Source of the DNA: Larix kaempferi
Taxonomy: Eukaryota; Streptophyta; Pinopsida; Pinales; Pinaceae
Direction of reading: 5' to 3'
NCBI GenBank assembly: GCA_027924585.1
Contig: BSBM01000809.1
Coordinates: 3,923,001 to 3,987,000, forward strand
Length of the DNA stretch: 64,000 nucleotides
This document shows, piece by piece, positions 32,371 through 44,243 of the stretch; position 1 is the stretch's first letter, and every line of letters starts with the position of its first letter. The notes under the pieces are model-generated. The model saw nothing but the letters and a program-made list of their open reading frames with translations, made no database searches and was not told where the DNA came from. The position numbers and the translations under genes are program-made.

Positions 32371-34316
32371 GGCGTTGGGCATCATCATCCCAAAGCTTAT
32401 GTGCTTTCTCTAAATGGGGGTAGTTGTGAATGTAGTGGCCATAGACTCCACATATAGAACATGGATGGTTTGTTCTCAGGTTAGTCTTTTTTGCCTGCTT
32501 GGGAGGATGATCAGGATTCTGGTTGGGGGGGTAGCGTTGTTATTATTTGGAGGATTGGGTGGTGGTGGACCTTGATTATGTTGCTGGTTGTTTCCGCGGT
32601 TTTGTTTTCCGCCTTGGTTGCGTTGGTTGTTTTGTTGCTGGGGCTGATTGTGTTGTGTTCGCACTTTCCCTTGAGTAGTGGGAGGATTTTGGGGTGCCGC
32701 AGGTGTGGAAGCAGGTTGCGGTGGATAATAAGCTGGTGGGGCAGGAGGAGGTCTAGTTTCCTGCTGGGGTTGTTGGTAACCTTGAGCTATTGGAAGTGTT
32801 GGGTTAGCTGGTGTAGCTTCCTGGGGGTAATACATTGGTTGGGCCGGTAAATGAATTGGGTTCCAGGTGGCTGGTTGGTTATAGTATGTGGGTGGTACAT
32901 AGGTTGATGGCGCGTTCCCGTAGCAATGTGGTGGACAAGAGGGTCCATGAGTGTGATGAGTCTGATTCGTTGGAGCGTACGAAGTTGTAGCTCCAGAATT
33001 AGATGTAGCCGTAGAGAGGTCTGGGGTGTTTATGGTGCTCACCATGTTAAAAGGTTTATTTTGTGTCGTGACTTGGCCGATAATACCATTAGCGGCATGT
33101 GATGCCCCTGGAGTGTCACCGCATGAAGAATCACCTTGTGGGGCGTCTGGTATGATGGTGTAGAGATAGCCTGACTGGGCATAAATTATGTCAAACTGTT
33201 GAGCTTTTAAGATAGCTTCTTCTTCTGACTGGGATCGTTCGGAAGCTACATCTTTGGCTATGAGGGGTAGGAGTGATTTGAGAAACCAATCCAAAAATAT
33301 ACGGTCGTCTAGTTTTATCTTGCAAAGGCTACGTCGCTTGCGCCACTCATGGATATGGTCGGTGATGTGGGTAGTCGTGTTTTGTCTAAAAGACAACAGT
33401 ATTTCAACTCCTGCATCATAGCGTATAGGTAGCTGAAAAAACTGAAGGAAAGTGGAGGCGAGGGACATAAATGTATGGTGGGTCCCATGTGGTTGCTCAA
33501 TGTACCACTTGGCTACAGAGACAGTGTGCGTTCATTGCAACAGTCTTAGTCTAATGGAGTCATCCACTATGGAGTTAGATGAACACCTTAGATGAAATGA
33601 CATTATGTGGTTTTGGAGATATTCCCCATCTTTTCCTTCAAACTTTGGGATGTCCGAGGGAAGCTTTGTAGGCATGGGTGGCCATGTAGGGTTGTTCCTA
33701 ATAGGATCATTGGTCAAACTAGCTAGGTATGGAAAGTTCATACTAGCCATGTATGGTAAACTAGCAGATGGGTGTGGCATAGTGACTGGGACATAATTGT
33801 TAATGGTGGCATTATGTAGTTGTCCAGTGGCCCCTAAGGGTATGCTAGGTATTGAAGGTATGTGTCCTCCAACTGATGTGGTGTGGGAAGGACCAGTGCT
33901 CCCAAGTGCAACATGGGTTGCAGAGGGGTTAGGAATAGTGCCAGGAATTCCTGGGATCTGGGTTGTGGTAATGAGAGGGGATGTGACCCCTATGTTGGGC
34001 ATACCCATAATAGGTGGTGGTCCTGTGTTGGGCATACCTAAAGGGGGAATGGCCCCTATATTAGGCATGCCTAAAGGGGTTGTTGTTACCATGGATGACA
34101 CATTAGTAGTAGGGTTTGTCGATGTATCTCCAATAGCACTGGTGAAAAGGGGGTCATATTGTGATCCATCCATGGGGTTGGTTGGTGATGTTTCAATAGG
34201 GTGTTCGGATTCAGCCTCAGAATCAGACGTGAAGTGAGGCACATCAGAATTGGATGACGGTGTTCTATGCTGATGACGCGTCGAGTCAAGTGCACCGAAC
34301 TGAGGGGGTTCACCCT
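32371..34316 (-). pseudogene. gag: Z-C gag (inverted copy) with zinc knuckle
   Basis: Minus-strand counterpart of the 27,416-29,045 gag: GMPNIG repeats, LPSDIPKFEGKDGEYLQNHI, FHLRCSSNSIVDDSIRLRLL, a stop, then a 330-codon open stretch (32,476-33,468) from FFQLPIRYDAGVEILLSFRQ to a Gln/Asn/Pro-rich tail. After a frame change comes a knuckle, CSICGVYGHYIHNY (about 32,410-32,465), in which the last Cys is Tyr. It is better preserved than Z-A. A short disruption near 33,525-33,535 breaks the capsid. Confidence 0.82.
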
Positions 34317-36096
34317 GAAAATGGCAGGACCGTCTTAAATTATCAATGGTAAGAAATGTATAAAAATTCCAGTGGAAAGTGGTGATGTAAAAAACTCAAA
34401 ACCCTAGTGCAATAATGTGTGCAAGAGGGGAGTGAAAAAATAACGGCTCTTAGGCCAACAACCAACCTCAAAAAGTACTTATTATAACAGCTATGTTACA
34501 ATAAGTGGAGGGATCCAAAAAATTGGTCAGAATACCAACAGTCAAACAGTTCCGAGAAAAAAGTGGTGCTCACTAGACCAAAGGTGGGTATTGTATCATG
34601 CAAACACCTAACTAGAAGTATTGTGAGTCAACAAATGATATTCTCTGCAAGGTGATGAAATTCAAGTTAGACAATATAGAGTGTTGAATCAACGACTAGA
34701 TATCCCCCTACCGGGAGGGACACCGGGTAGACAATCCTAAAGAATGGCAACTAGGATACCCTGTTCATGACACATTCGGTTGGGTGAATCTACAATTTGG
34801 TTCTATCGTCGCTGTACCCCCATACGGGTGTACACCGAGAACTTCGAAAGGTATCCTTCGATTACTGAATGGATTGCGGTATTCCACTCAGGCTTCCGGA
34901 ACCAGTCTGGCTACTTCAACCCTCCTAAGGGAGAGGCCTTCCCGATAAATTGGTTGATAACCATGTCAAAATTATAAGGGATTTTTGGGACCCTAAAAGA
35001 CAACCACTATGTCTTAGATGTAAATAATTGAGGGGTGTTATTGTTACACCTATCCCCTCAATCCTACCTAACTACAAGATTCTTTTAAGTGCTCCCCAAG
35101 TGGGGTTAAAAAGTTTGTTGAGTTAAGGTAGATTTTAAGGCTCGGTTTAAACAATGGGATAGAGTGGGTGCAAGTGTGATTATTGAATTGAAATTGATTT
35201 GCCTCTTGGGCGATTGATTACAAATGAAAAAATAAGACATTTCGAGTTTGCAAAAAATTAAGGCGTTTTTGAAATGTAAATGCTTTAATAAAAATGATTC
35301 AAAAAATGATGGACTTTTTGAGATAATTTTTAAAGGAAAGCAAAATACATTAAAAAATCAAGAAATAAATGGATTTCTTAAAAAATATTGCTGGGGCAAA
35401 CTATTGAGCAAATTTAAAGTGAAATCTATGATCTAAAAATAATGCTGAAAATCTTTCTTTCACTTTCTGAAAATTTTTAAAAAGACTTTTAATGGAGCAT
35501 ATATAAATAGAAAATAATTCACAATGGCTGTAAAAATGCAGAAAAAATAATGTTGTAAAATGGGCTAAATGGCCAAAAAATACAGGAAAAAATTTTCTAA
35601 AAAAAATTGGTCAAATTCAAAATAACAGCATCTCGGGTTTTAGGGCAAAAGCCGTGATGTGCAGTGTGGGTTTCGGCCGCGAAGTTGCGATGTGCAGCCT
35701 AGGTAATGGCCGCGAAGCCATGATGTGCATCGCAAAAAATGGTCGTGAAGCTGCGATGTGCAGTGCGGAAAATGGTCGCGATGTGCAGCACGGAAAAAGG
35801 TCGCAAAGCCGTGACGCACCGCGCGAAAAAGTGCTACGAGGTCGCGATGAGACGCGCGACTGTCGGCCGAAAAGCCGCAAGGCGAAAGCCGAAAAATGGA
35901 TGCCGAAAAACGAACCCGAAAATGGAAATTTCAGCCTATTAATGGCTACAGAAAGGGCCAAGATCTAGAGCAGCAATGGATCTGCTTTCTAGTATGGCAG
36001 ATCTGTAAATTAAAAGGATTTAAAACTAACAAAAACTAAGATCTAAAGCAAAAAACCAAGATATAAGAATTCGAAGCCAGCGGAGTTGCCAAAAAC
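34317..36096 (-). other. Z-C leader with minisatellite and primer binding site
   Basis: Inverse of the Z1 leader. The 33-bp array is at about 35,650-35,880 with about five units, partly deleted. The primer site complement CCAGCGGAGTTGCCA is at 36,077-36,091. No gene is supported; open frames over the array are a consequence of its period. Confidence 0.75.
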
Positions 36097-36786
36097 TGTT
36101 GCTTGATTTTGCAACCAAGCTTATGCAATGGGCACCTATCAACAATGTGATAGTAGTTTCAATATAGAAAGCAAAAATATTTATAAATTAAATTGAAATC
36201 TAAACTAACATGTGAATATAACAAATAAATCTAAAAACGATTCATAGAAAGAACAATAAATAAAAGAATTTTTTTTATTATCATACCTCAAATGGTGAGG
36301 ATTTGTGGTGTTGAGCAGCTCCAAGGGTGAGATGCTCCAGGTTCCAATGGTCTCTTCTCCAAGATTGCTACAATGGTCAAGAACTCAAGAGAGATTTTGA
36401 CAGCATGAGGATAGGATGATGGATGGATGGATAGTGAGGAGCCCCTACCACCTTTTTATAATTTTTGGTGGTGGGGAATACCATTATGGTATTTTAGGAA
36501 ATGAATGGTATTGACCAACATGGTTTAGGTACCTTTTTCCCTCCATTTTTCTTTTTTGAATATTTTGAATATTTTTATTCCCTTTTAATATTTTTGGGAA
36601 TTTTGGACCCTTTTTGAGGGTGTTTTGTGTTTTTTGAGGAAAAATATATATTTTGAGGGGGAAAAGGTGTATTATGGTCTTTTTGGTGACCTTTTGATGG
36701 CTTTAGAGTTTCAAATGGTGGCAAAGTGCACAAATGGGTCATGTGAATAAGGGAATGAGCTAGTGAGCACTTTTTGGGTGTTAACA
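36097..36786 (-). repeat. Z3 LTR (690 bp, inverted)
   Basis: + strand TGTTGCTTG to GGGTGTTAACA, the reverse complement of Z1 and Z2. With Z2 and its leader stub it forms an inverted repeat of about 1.1 kb arms around the Z-C gag. Confidence 0.88.
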
Positions 36787-37244
36787 GCAGCAGAGCGCAC
36801 TCTTTAGACCTTGTGGGGAACCTATCATGGATGGTTGCCAGGGTATCACAGATAGAGGTGGCGTGACTACCTGAGGATATGTAATGCCAAGTAGTGGGGG
36901 GTTCCAGGTAACTGGGTGCAACTACTGTAGCGGGTAGCCAATGCAGTTCATTATTTTCTATGAGACACATCCTATCGGGGCGACAACTAGGCCTCCTTGT
37001 AGGGAGTAGATATCCCAGGATCTTATTTTTGTATCGATATGTATATTTTTGAGGGCTATGGGCTCCAGTTTTGTATGACACTACCATTTTTGGACATATT
37101 TATATATAAACTATGGTTCTCCGGTTCTACTACATGTGTGTATGTAAAAATGTATGAATGCCTATTTTATTTGTGTGCTTCAATGTTGATGTGACAAATG
37201 CCAATCTAATACATAGTTAGCTTATGTATCAGATATATGATTAA
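36787..37244. other. Y region right of Z: possible PMD ORF continuation
   Basis: About 460 bp between the Z complex and the second RNase H of Y. On the + strand it could continue the antisense PMD frame, since the left part ends in a helical-looking stretch, but I cannot confirm the reading. It is AT-rich beyond 37,080 with no other feature. Confidence 0.35.
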
Positions 37245-37608
37245 CACTTCTTCGAACATGAATGTTTGTAATTGAAACAAAATTTTGCTCCAAGAGTCTT
37301 ACCTTAAGGAATTTTTGTAGTAGTATAGGGTCTCTTATGCGGTACTGACCATTCAACTGAGACACAACTAGTTGTAAATCCAGGTGGACTTCTAAAGACT
37401 AGATTCCATGTGAAATGGCATCATGAAGTAGCTCAATCATGACACTATACTCAGCCACATTATTAGATGTAAGACCGAGATAGGCACCTCCTGAGGACAC
37501 AACTAGATGGTCAGGTGAATAAATAACCCAGGAAGCAGAAGCAAGCTGCTGCGTGTGACGGCTAGCACCATCCACGAAACCTAATAATGTAGGAAATTCT
37601 GTTGACAT
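37245..37608 (-). pseudogene. Y additional (archaeal-type) RNase H, downstream of integrase
   Basis: Minus-strand frame from ATG 37,608: TLLGFVDGASRHTQQLASAS, WVIYSPDHLVVSSGGAYLGL, SNNVAEYSVMIELLHDAISH, a stop at 37,399, then LEVHLDLQLVVSQLNGQYRI and LLQKFLKVRLLEQNF. This is the aRNH fold with the Asp of FVDGA, the Glu of NVAEY and the Asp of LDLQ in place. Such a second RNase H is a hallmark of the Tat group. Here it lies about 110 bp after the integrase stop, as a separate frame. It would degrade the RNA strand of the RNA:DNA hybrid. Only one internal stop is seen. Confidence 0.85.
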
Positions 37609-37721
37609 ATGTCAATCAAATGGAAGCTAATCAGCAGACCCGAAAAAGCAAAAGCAAGCTAAACTATGTACATAAATAACTATACAATAGTATATAAAGG
37701 GCACTAGCTAGAACCACTGGT

Positions 37722-38890
37722 TCAAGCGTAACACCACTTGAGGTAGAGCCCATTTCTAGGCTCCTTCAAAATATTCCCTTCATAGTCTTCTAACTCATAC
37801 ACTCCTTTTTCAAGGACATGTTTCACAATGTAAGGACCGTGCCACATGGGATTAAACTTGCCTTCCCCCATGGGTTCTTTAGCTTGGTCATACAAGGGGA
37901 CCAAGTCACCTTCAACATACTGCCGAGGATGGACAGACCTATCGTACTGAACCTTAACACGACGTTTATTGGCTTCTATAGCCATGGCAGCATCTCGATG
38001 CTGCTCATAAAGCTGCTCAAGGTGGACCAAACGTTGCTTAATATCTGTCGTATCAGGAAGGAGTTCTATGGATAATTTAAACAAAGGGATTGCACATTCA
38101 ATCAGTAAATTGACTCCACACCGTGTACTAGCTGAAATGGTAAGAACCTGGTGGCAGTCTTGACTATGGTTCGATACGCCCACAAAGCAGGATATACCAT
38201 AATGTGCCAATTATTCTTACTTTGTTCGATGGTACTCTATAGAATGGTCTTCAAATACTTATTAACTACTTCAACATGACCATTCGCTTGGGAATAGTAG
38301 GAAGACGAGTGTTCTTGATGAAACCCAAGCTTGAGAGACAAATCCTCCATCATCTTGTTCTGAAAGTGACTGTCGTGGTTACTGACAATCTCTTTTAGAA
38401 TACCGAACCGAGTAATGATCTGATTGAACATGAAATGGGCTGCAATAGCACCATTGGCTTTAACGGTATGCACGACTTCATCCCATTTGGAAAAATAGTC
38501 CACAACCACTATGATATGGTGATGCCCCCTAGTCGAGGCTGGTTTGCAATCCAAGAAATCCACCCCCCACTTGGTGAAGGGAGAAACGATGACGACTGGA
38601 TGAAGGGGCGCTGGATGCGAGCGTATGTTCCGAGAAAACACCTGGCAAGGGTGACATCTCTTCACAGCATTAACATAGTCCTTAAAGATGGAAGGCATAA
38701 AATAACTAGCTCGCATAATACGTTGGGCTGTAGCAAGCCCGGATAAGTGACCACCACACGACCCAGCATGGCAATCATTCAGCACACGCTCAACTTCTTC
38801 ATGAGTCAAGCAATGATGGAGAATATAATCATTTCCCCGGTGATACAAAGTGTCTCCGATGATAGTATAATCTTTAGCGTGATGTTTCAC
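37722..38890 (-). pseudogene. pol: Y integrase
   Basis: Two minus-strand frames. 38,237-38,890 holds the zinc-binding region (HEEVERVLNDCHAGSCGGHL, then KRCHPCQVF) and the core: GVDFLDCKPA with the first Asp, EIVSNHDSHFQNKMM and ANGHVEVVNKYLKTIL with the Glu. At the second catalytic position the usual VSDxG reads VSNHD, so the Asp is replaced by Asn. 37,722-38,210 holds the C-terminus: ANKRRVKVQYDRSVHPRQY, VEGDLVPLYD, MWHGPYIVKHVLEKGVYEL and GLYLKWCYA. A frame break and a stop separate the halves. There is no chromodomain. Confidence 0.87.
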
Positions 38891-38949
38891 ACACAGTCAC
38901 TCGCCTCACGAATACTGCGAAGGGAACTTCAAAGTTTGGAGATATACGA

Positions 38950-39678
38950 TGACATCCCCATACCAAGGGTCCTATGACGAGATGAGAAACAAGTGTTCCT
39001 CCACAAAGGAATCTTCATGGATGACATCCTCATAAAGTCTCGGGAGGTCAGACATAATCTCAACAAACACCAACGATTTTATCGATTTTGCCGAAGCAAA
39101 CTCAAGTTCAAATTATTGAAGAATTACAATCCATTTATTGTACTTCCCCTCTATGAGACGTAGCGATAACACGAACTGAAATGGATTGGTGTGAGCTACG
39201 ATTGTGGCCTTCCTAAGCATAATGTAATGTCGTAACCGTTGGACTGAATGAACAGTTGCAAGTGCTAGCTTTTCCACATGAGTGTATCTTAGCTCAACAT
39301 CTACTATATTTTGACTAAGATAATAGATAACATGCTCGATGAGTGCATCATCTACCTGAACCAAGACCATGCCAATCGTCTCTTGAGACGCGGCTACATA
39401 AAGAATAAAATCTCATGCGAAGTATGGTGGACTAAGCACAGGGGCCGATACCAAAGCTTTCTTAAGGGCGTCGAAAGACTGTTGGGCTCGCTCATCCAAG
39501 ATAAACAGTGTGTCTCCCTTCAACAAGCATGCGAAACCTTTGGTAAGATTAGCATAATTGACTATAAAATGATGTAGAAAAGTAGCTCTCCCTTGGAGGC
39601 TTTGAAGTTGTAACAAGTTGCGCGGAGGAGGCAACTGAAGTATTGCTTCAACTTTTAGAGGACCGACTCTAATACCCT
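38950..39678 (-). pseudogene. pol: Y RT C-terminal part and RNase H (downstream of X insertion)
   Basis: Minus strand, beginning at the X target site with IRVGPLKVEAILQLPPPRNL and QSLQGRATFLHHFIVNYANL, the RT thumb/connection motifs, then a tether with DERAQQSFDALKKALVSAPV. RNase H follows: YYLSQNIVDVELRYTHVEKL with the TxxEK motif, LRHYIMLRKATIVAHTNPFQ and GKYNKWIVILQ. The conserved Asp before HTNP is replaced. The frame is continuous with 52,617-53,440 across X. Several stops and frame shifts occur downstream towards 38,950. Confidence 0.82.
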
Positions 39679-41343
39679 TGTTAACACCGAAATTGACCCC
39701 GAAGGATGAAAGAGGGTAATTCTGGGTAACCACTAACCAATTTTTGGCCTGTGCTACTGAACCAACACAGACAGAGAGGGCTCTCTCTAAAATCTCATGA
39801 AAAGACTGGAATAATCAAGATTGTCGATAATGAAAAAGAAACACCAGCATTCACAGCCAAGATATTCAATTACAACAATTATACAAAAGATCAGTTTTCT
39901 GTTTGGAAATAAAATGATTCATGCACTGTTTGGTTGAAAACGTATGAAATTTAGTTTGGGCAATGGAGTCACCTTTAACAAACTATGAAACATCATTCAC
40001 AAAGATTTTGCAAATGCATTCACAAGGGCAAGGTAGCAAGTAGCTAGTAGTCAAAGAGATTTTAATTTTGTGGAATAGAAGAGAAAAGAAACAGTCCATA
40101 AATGTAAGGCATACCAAGATTAATCCTACATCAATTTTAGTAGAATATGTTGGTGAAATACTTGGAAATAACTAAGCAGAGCATAATTTGTATGAATTCC
40201 ACTTAATCATCACCCTGATCCAAGCATGAAAGAAATAACACAGAATGGAGTTATGAAGAGAGAAAATACAATTTCACATGGGAAGAGAGAAAATACAGAC
40301 TACCATACCAATTACACAAGAATCCCTGTCAAACGCAGGCTCCAACTCTGCAAACTTTATTAAAACAACTTAAAAAATGTCTTACAGACTAATCCTCAAA
40401 TTACCAAAAGATTTCAACATAAGATTTTCAACCCTTATTCATTCTATTACATCGCATATATATATGCCTAGAGCCTTCTTGCTTGACTAACCTCTCACCC
40501 TAATGGAAATATTAGAAGGACACCTCATTTCACCCAAAAATTCAAAAATATTACATATGTGTCATGCCCCAAACAAACTGATTAAGACAAGGAAACGGAA
40601 TATTATAGACAAAGGACTGTCCTAACCCTAGGTTCACAAGTGACCTTGTGAGTCAAAGAAATCTTCCACTTTCAATGAGCTATCAGCCTGTGATGCGTCA
40701 TCTGGTAGGATAGGTGACGCTTCTACAGTGGAGATTACAAAATCGTGAACTATTTCTGCACCCGGTTGGCCGCTTCACTTGATTTCAAACGTCTCCTTCT
40801 TTATTCTTAGTCTGGTTCCTTTGGACACTTGTCGTCCATCAGGTTTCTCGTCTTCGCTGGCAGATCTAGATTCTATGAAGTCAAATACTAGAAGAGAGGG
40901 AGTGGTAGGTTTTTCTCCATATCTCCCTTGTTTTCACTCTGTTTCCCTTGAAATTTTCGGGGAACCCCTGTCATCCCATTCTGCATCTTTCATTCCTGAG
41001 GACCCTATCCCCAATTCCCCTTCCCAAAGCCCGAAATCCCACATTTGTCTATTTTTAGGGTTTGCCATAACTTCCTAAGATTTAACCCAATCACCTTCAA
41101 ATTTTACCACAAAGTTCCTTTCTAAATTTTGCTTCTTTGTCCCTCTCTGCCAAATTTTCTCATTCTATCACCCCGCTTCTGAAATCCCCCTTTTTGCTTT
41201 CTTGTCCTTTCGACAGTGTCCAAAATCTAGTCAAACCCCAATTACCCATCAGATTGTTTCCCCAATCCAAATTTCCCTTTACTAAATCAGCTTCTGTTTG
41301 TGTTTTTCTACCCATTCCACCAAAAAAAAAAAAAAACCTGGTT

Positions 41344-42860
41344 ATGGTTGTCACCCGTGCAGGAGCACACACCATGGAGGAAGCACTTGCAGCCATCCAA
41401 ACCAAACTCCAAGATCTGGATGAAAAATTTCTCAGCCTCCATTTTCAGCATTCAACCATGAACAATACCAGACAACCTGAATCTTTTGCAGCCACCGGGT
41501 TCTCTTCTTCTAGCAATTTTTGTGGGCCGAAGCTTGATTTTCCTCGCTTGAATGGTACTGATCCGACTAGATGGATATACCGAGTAGAACAATATTTCAG
41601 TATGCATAATACTTTTGATGTTCAAAAAGTTCCACTTGCATCCTTTCATTTGGAATAGGAATCCCTTCAATGGTACCGTCGGTACATCAAAGCTCATCCC
41701 GAGCCAAACTGGACAGATTTTTGCCAACTCATTTTGCCACGATTTGGTCCTAGTGCTTTTGACGACTTCACAGGAGCACTCACTAAACTTCACCAAACTG
41801 GAACAGTGAGAGAGTATCAGACGGAATTTGAGAAACTAGCCAATCACACAGAAGGATTGTCTGATGAATTCTACAGGAGTTGTTTTATCAGTGGTCTCAA
41901 GGATTAAATCCGCTCAGAGGTCAAAATGCTTTGTCCCAACACAATGATGGAAGTCCTAAGGTTGGCTAAGCTGTCCGAGGACAAGATCACAGCTCAACAA
42001 CGCTCCAAACCCACCTTTGTTCCCTTTAGAAATATGGGTTCCCAACGACCTCCCATCACGCCTGCTCCTCAACCAACTCCTATCAAGAATTTGTCTGAAA
42101 TAGAAATGCAGGCACGTTGAGAAAAAGGGCTTTGCTATAATTGTGATGAAAAATTCACTCGGGGACATAGATGTGTTCAACAAAAGCTCTATCTCTTGGA
42201 TGTGGATTCTTCGCCTACCTTAGAACTTGGTTAAGAAGCTACAGATACAGTAGATGATCAGGTCGACATTCAACACTCACCTGTTGACACCCCATCTCAG
42301 GATGACCCACCCGAGATCTCTCTCTATGTTGTAACCCGCGTCACCACCCCACAAACAATGCAGGTCAGGGGATACTTCAAGAAGCTCCCTCTTACCATAC
42401 TCATTGATTCTGGTAGCACTCATAACTTCATTGACCCTCGGATTGCCAAATAGGTTGATTATTTTGTCCATCGTTGCTCCAACTTTGAAGTCATGGTTGC
42501 CAATGGGGGCACCTTACCTTGCAAGGGGAAGTGTCACAATGTGCGTATCTCCATGGAAGATTATAACCTATGCTCTGACATGTTTGTTTTGTCCTTAGGT
42601 GGATGTGATGTGGTTTTGGGCATTCAATGGTTACGCACACTTGGCCCCATCTTATGGGATTTTGCTGAACTTTGGATGTAGCTTAAAGTCAATGGGGCAC
42701 AACACAAATTTATGGGCTCACAACCAGGCTCTCTCTACATCATCAGTTCACATCGCTTGGAAAAAATCCTTAAGAAGAATTCACATGGTGTCATCGCTCA
42801 GCTCAATTCCATTCAGATGCACCCATCAACAGTCTCCACTACTTCCTTGGATAGATATGC
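41344..42860 (+). pseudogene. gag: CHR3 gag and protease
   Basis: Starts at ATG 41,344 after an A run (MVVTRAGAHTMEEALAAIQT), then a coiled LQDLDEKFLSL and the capsid: GPKLDFPRLNGTDPTRWIYR, QYFSMHNTF, WYRRYIKAHPEPNWTDFCQL, LTKLHQTGTVREYQTEFEKL. Zinc knuckle CYNCDEKFTRGHRC lies at about 42,130-42,175. Protease has the catalytic motif DSGSTHNFID (42,405-42,435) and ends with CDVVLGIQWLRTLGPILWDF. At least six stops interrupt it (TAG near 41,656, TAA 41,905, TGA 42,118, TAG 42,451 and 42,679), many at codons one C-to-T change from Gln or Arg. The following LYIISSHRLEKIL linker leads to the RT junction. Confidence 0.85.
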
Positions 42861-43830
42861 AGGTATCTTTGCTGAACCAATGCGCTTGCTGCCTTCAAGA
42901 GACCTTTCCCGTAAGAATGTAGCCACGTCTACCTCTCAGCAGGAAATGATGGCTATTTTGCATGCAGTACGGAAGTGGTAGCCATACCTATTAGGGAATT
43001 ATTTCTGCATCAAGACTGATCTCCCGAGTCTGAAAAATTTTCTGGAACAATGGGTTATCCAACTCATGGGTTATCCCTATGTGATCACTTACAAGAAAGG
43101 TAAGGACAATATGGTGGAAGATGCTCCTTCTGGCACAATTGATGACCCAGTTTCTCTTACAGCTCTTTCTCTGCTTGTTCCAAATTGGTTGCAATATGTT
43201 CAACAGGGCTATCTCTTTTATGAACTCCATGCTTCTTCATCAACAGGGCACTCTGGGTTCTACAAAATGTATGACCGGGAACAATGTAACTTCTTTTGGC
43301 TGGGAATAAAAATGACAATTCAACAGATGGTGGCTGACGATGATACTTTCCAAGTGAACAAGGGGGAAACGACACTCCTTTCGGGATTGCTCAAACCCTT
43401 TCCCATCCCTACACAGCTTTGGCCCACTATTTCTATGGATTTCCTAGCAGCACTCTGGTGGTACAATACCACATCTCAAAGGACACCATATGAAGCAGTC
43501 TATGGAAAAACACTGCCAGTTCTTCTTCCATACACCCTTAGCAGCTCCCCAGTTTAGGAAATTGACTCGGTTCTTCGAAACCGCAGTCAGATTCTTCTCA
43601 TTTTGTAGGACAATCTTCACATGGCCAGAATTTTCTTGAAACAACAAGCCGATCAGCACCGTTCTGAGCGCATTTTCCACGCAGATGATAGGGTTCTTCT
43701 TCATCTACAGCCTTCCAAGCAATCCTCCTTGACACTCCAAAGGCGTCAGTGGCCCGAAATGCAAACCGAGGATGCTACCGGGGAACCACTCCTTCAGATT
43801 CTGCAGCAATTTCTCCAACCAAAGCTTTGA
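42861..43830 (+). pseudogene. pol: CHR3 pol remnant: RNase H end, integrase ends, chromodomain tail
   Basis: The stretch FAEPMRLLPSR, normally followed by the whole RT, is joined directly to DLSRKNVATSTSQQEMMAIL of RNase H (about 42,895). RNase H continues through KTDLPSLKNFLEQWV and YVITYKKGKDNMVEDA. The integrase zinc region (ELHASSSTGHSGFYKM, then FQVNKGET) is kept. At about 43,440-43,455, SMDF is joined to LWWYNTTSQRTPYEAVYG, removing the catalytic core. The tail keeps HLQPSKQSSL and a degenerate chromodomain end (TEDATGEPLLQ). It cannot encode a working polymerase or integrase. Confidence 0.87.
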
Positions 43831-43846
43831 GGACAAATCTTTTTCT

Positions 43847-43859
43847 AAGGGAGAGGGGA
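43847..43859 (+). other. CHR3 polypurine tract
   Basis: AAGGGAGAGGGGA directly precedes the TGTTAGGAACC start of the 3' LTR. Confidence 0.85.
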
Positions 43860-44243
43860 TGTTAGGAACCTATGTCAACCCTTCTCTTTACTATGTTAGT
43901 ATATTGTTGTTGGACTCATATGCTTTGTAAGTCATCCCGTAGTATTTGTGATCCGTAGTTTATATTAGCCCATAGTATTGACCCATAGTATTGGACGCAT
44001 ATGCTTTGTAAGTTGTCCCATAGTATTATATGTCCCATGGTTTTGACTCATAGTATTGGGCATAGAATTAGTATATAAGTGTGTGTTGAGGTCATTGAAG
44101 GCACCGTGAAGTTAATTGTATTGAGCTTGCTCAAAGGAGGTTGCCCCCTCGAAGTGGCCCGTGATCAATATAAAAGTGATTTTGTTCTATTATTTCTGAT
44201 ATCTCATGTATTTGCATTAATTAATTATTGCAGGTTCATCTCA
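43860..44243 (+). repeat. CHR3 3' LTR (384 bp)
   Basis: TGTTAGGAACC to GGTTCATCTCA. It is homologous in inverse orientation to the LTRs of CHR1 and CHR2. The next bases, GTAAC, equal X LTR position 48-52 and would be the right copy of its target duplication. Confidence 0.88.

Larger units (their letters stand above)
24909..36786. mobile_element. Z complex: Ogre-like elements with three LTRs, one inverted
   Basis: Contains LTR Z1 (+, 24,909-25,590), a gag-bearing internal region, LTR Z2 (+, 30,008-30,696), a stub of 5' UTR (to about 31,105), then an inverted gag-protease-bearing element (minus) ending in LTR Z3 (36,097-36,786). All three LTRs are followed, in their own direction, by the same tRNA-Arg type primer site and GC-rich minisatellite leader. 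No 5-bp target duplication flanks the complex (left AGAGT, right GCAGC), so it is not one simple insertion. It interrupts the antisense region of Y. The gag resembles that of Y. Confidence 0.8.
40918..44243 (+). mobile_element. CHR3: 5'-truncated, RT-less chromovirus in X LTR
   Basis: Plus-strand, same family as CHR1. It begins inside the leader (homologous to the complement of about 62,340 in CHR1), so the 5' LTR and primer site are missing. It then carries gag, protease, the end of RNase H, the integrase zinc finger and C-terminus, a polypurine tract and the 3' LTR (43,860-44,243), followed by GTAAC of the X LTR. RT and the integrase core are absent at the same junctions as in CHR1. Confidence 0.88.

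Noticed and set aside
30008-36786. A DNA transposon with about 1 kb terminal inverted repeats
   Set aside because: The arms are Z LTRs plus leader with primer sites and the inside is gag-protease; there is no transposase and no matching target duplication.
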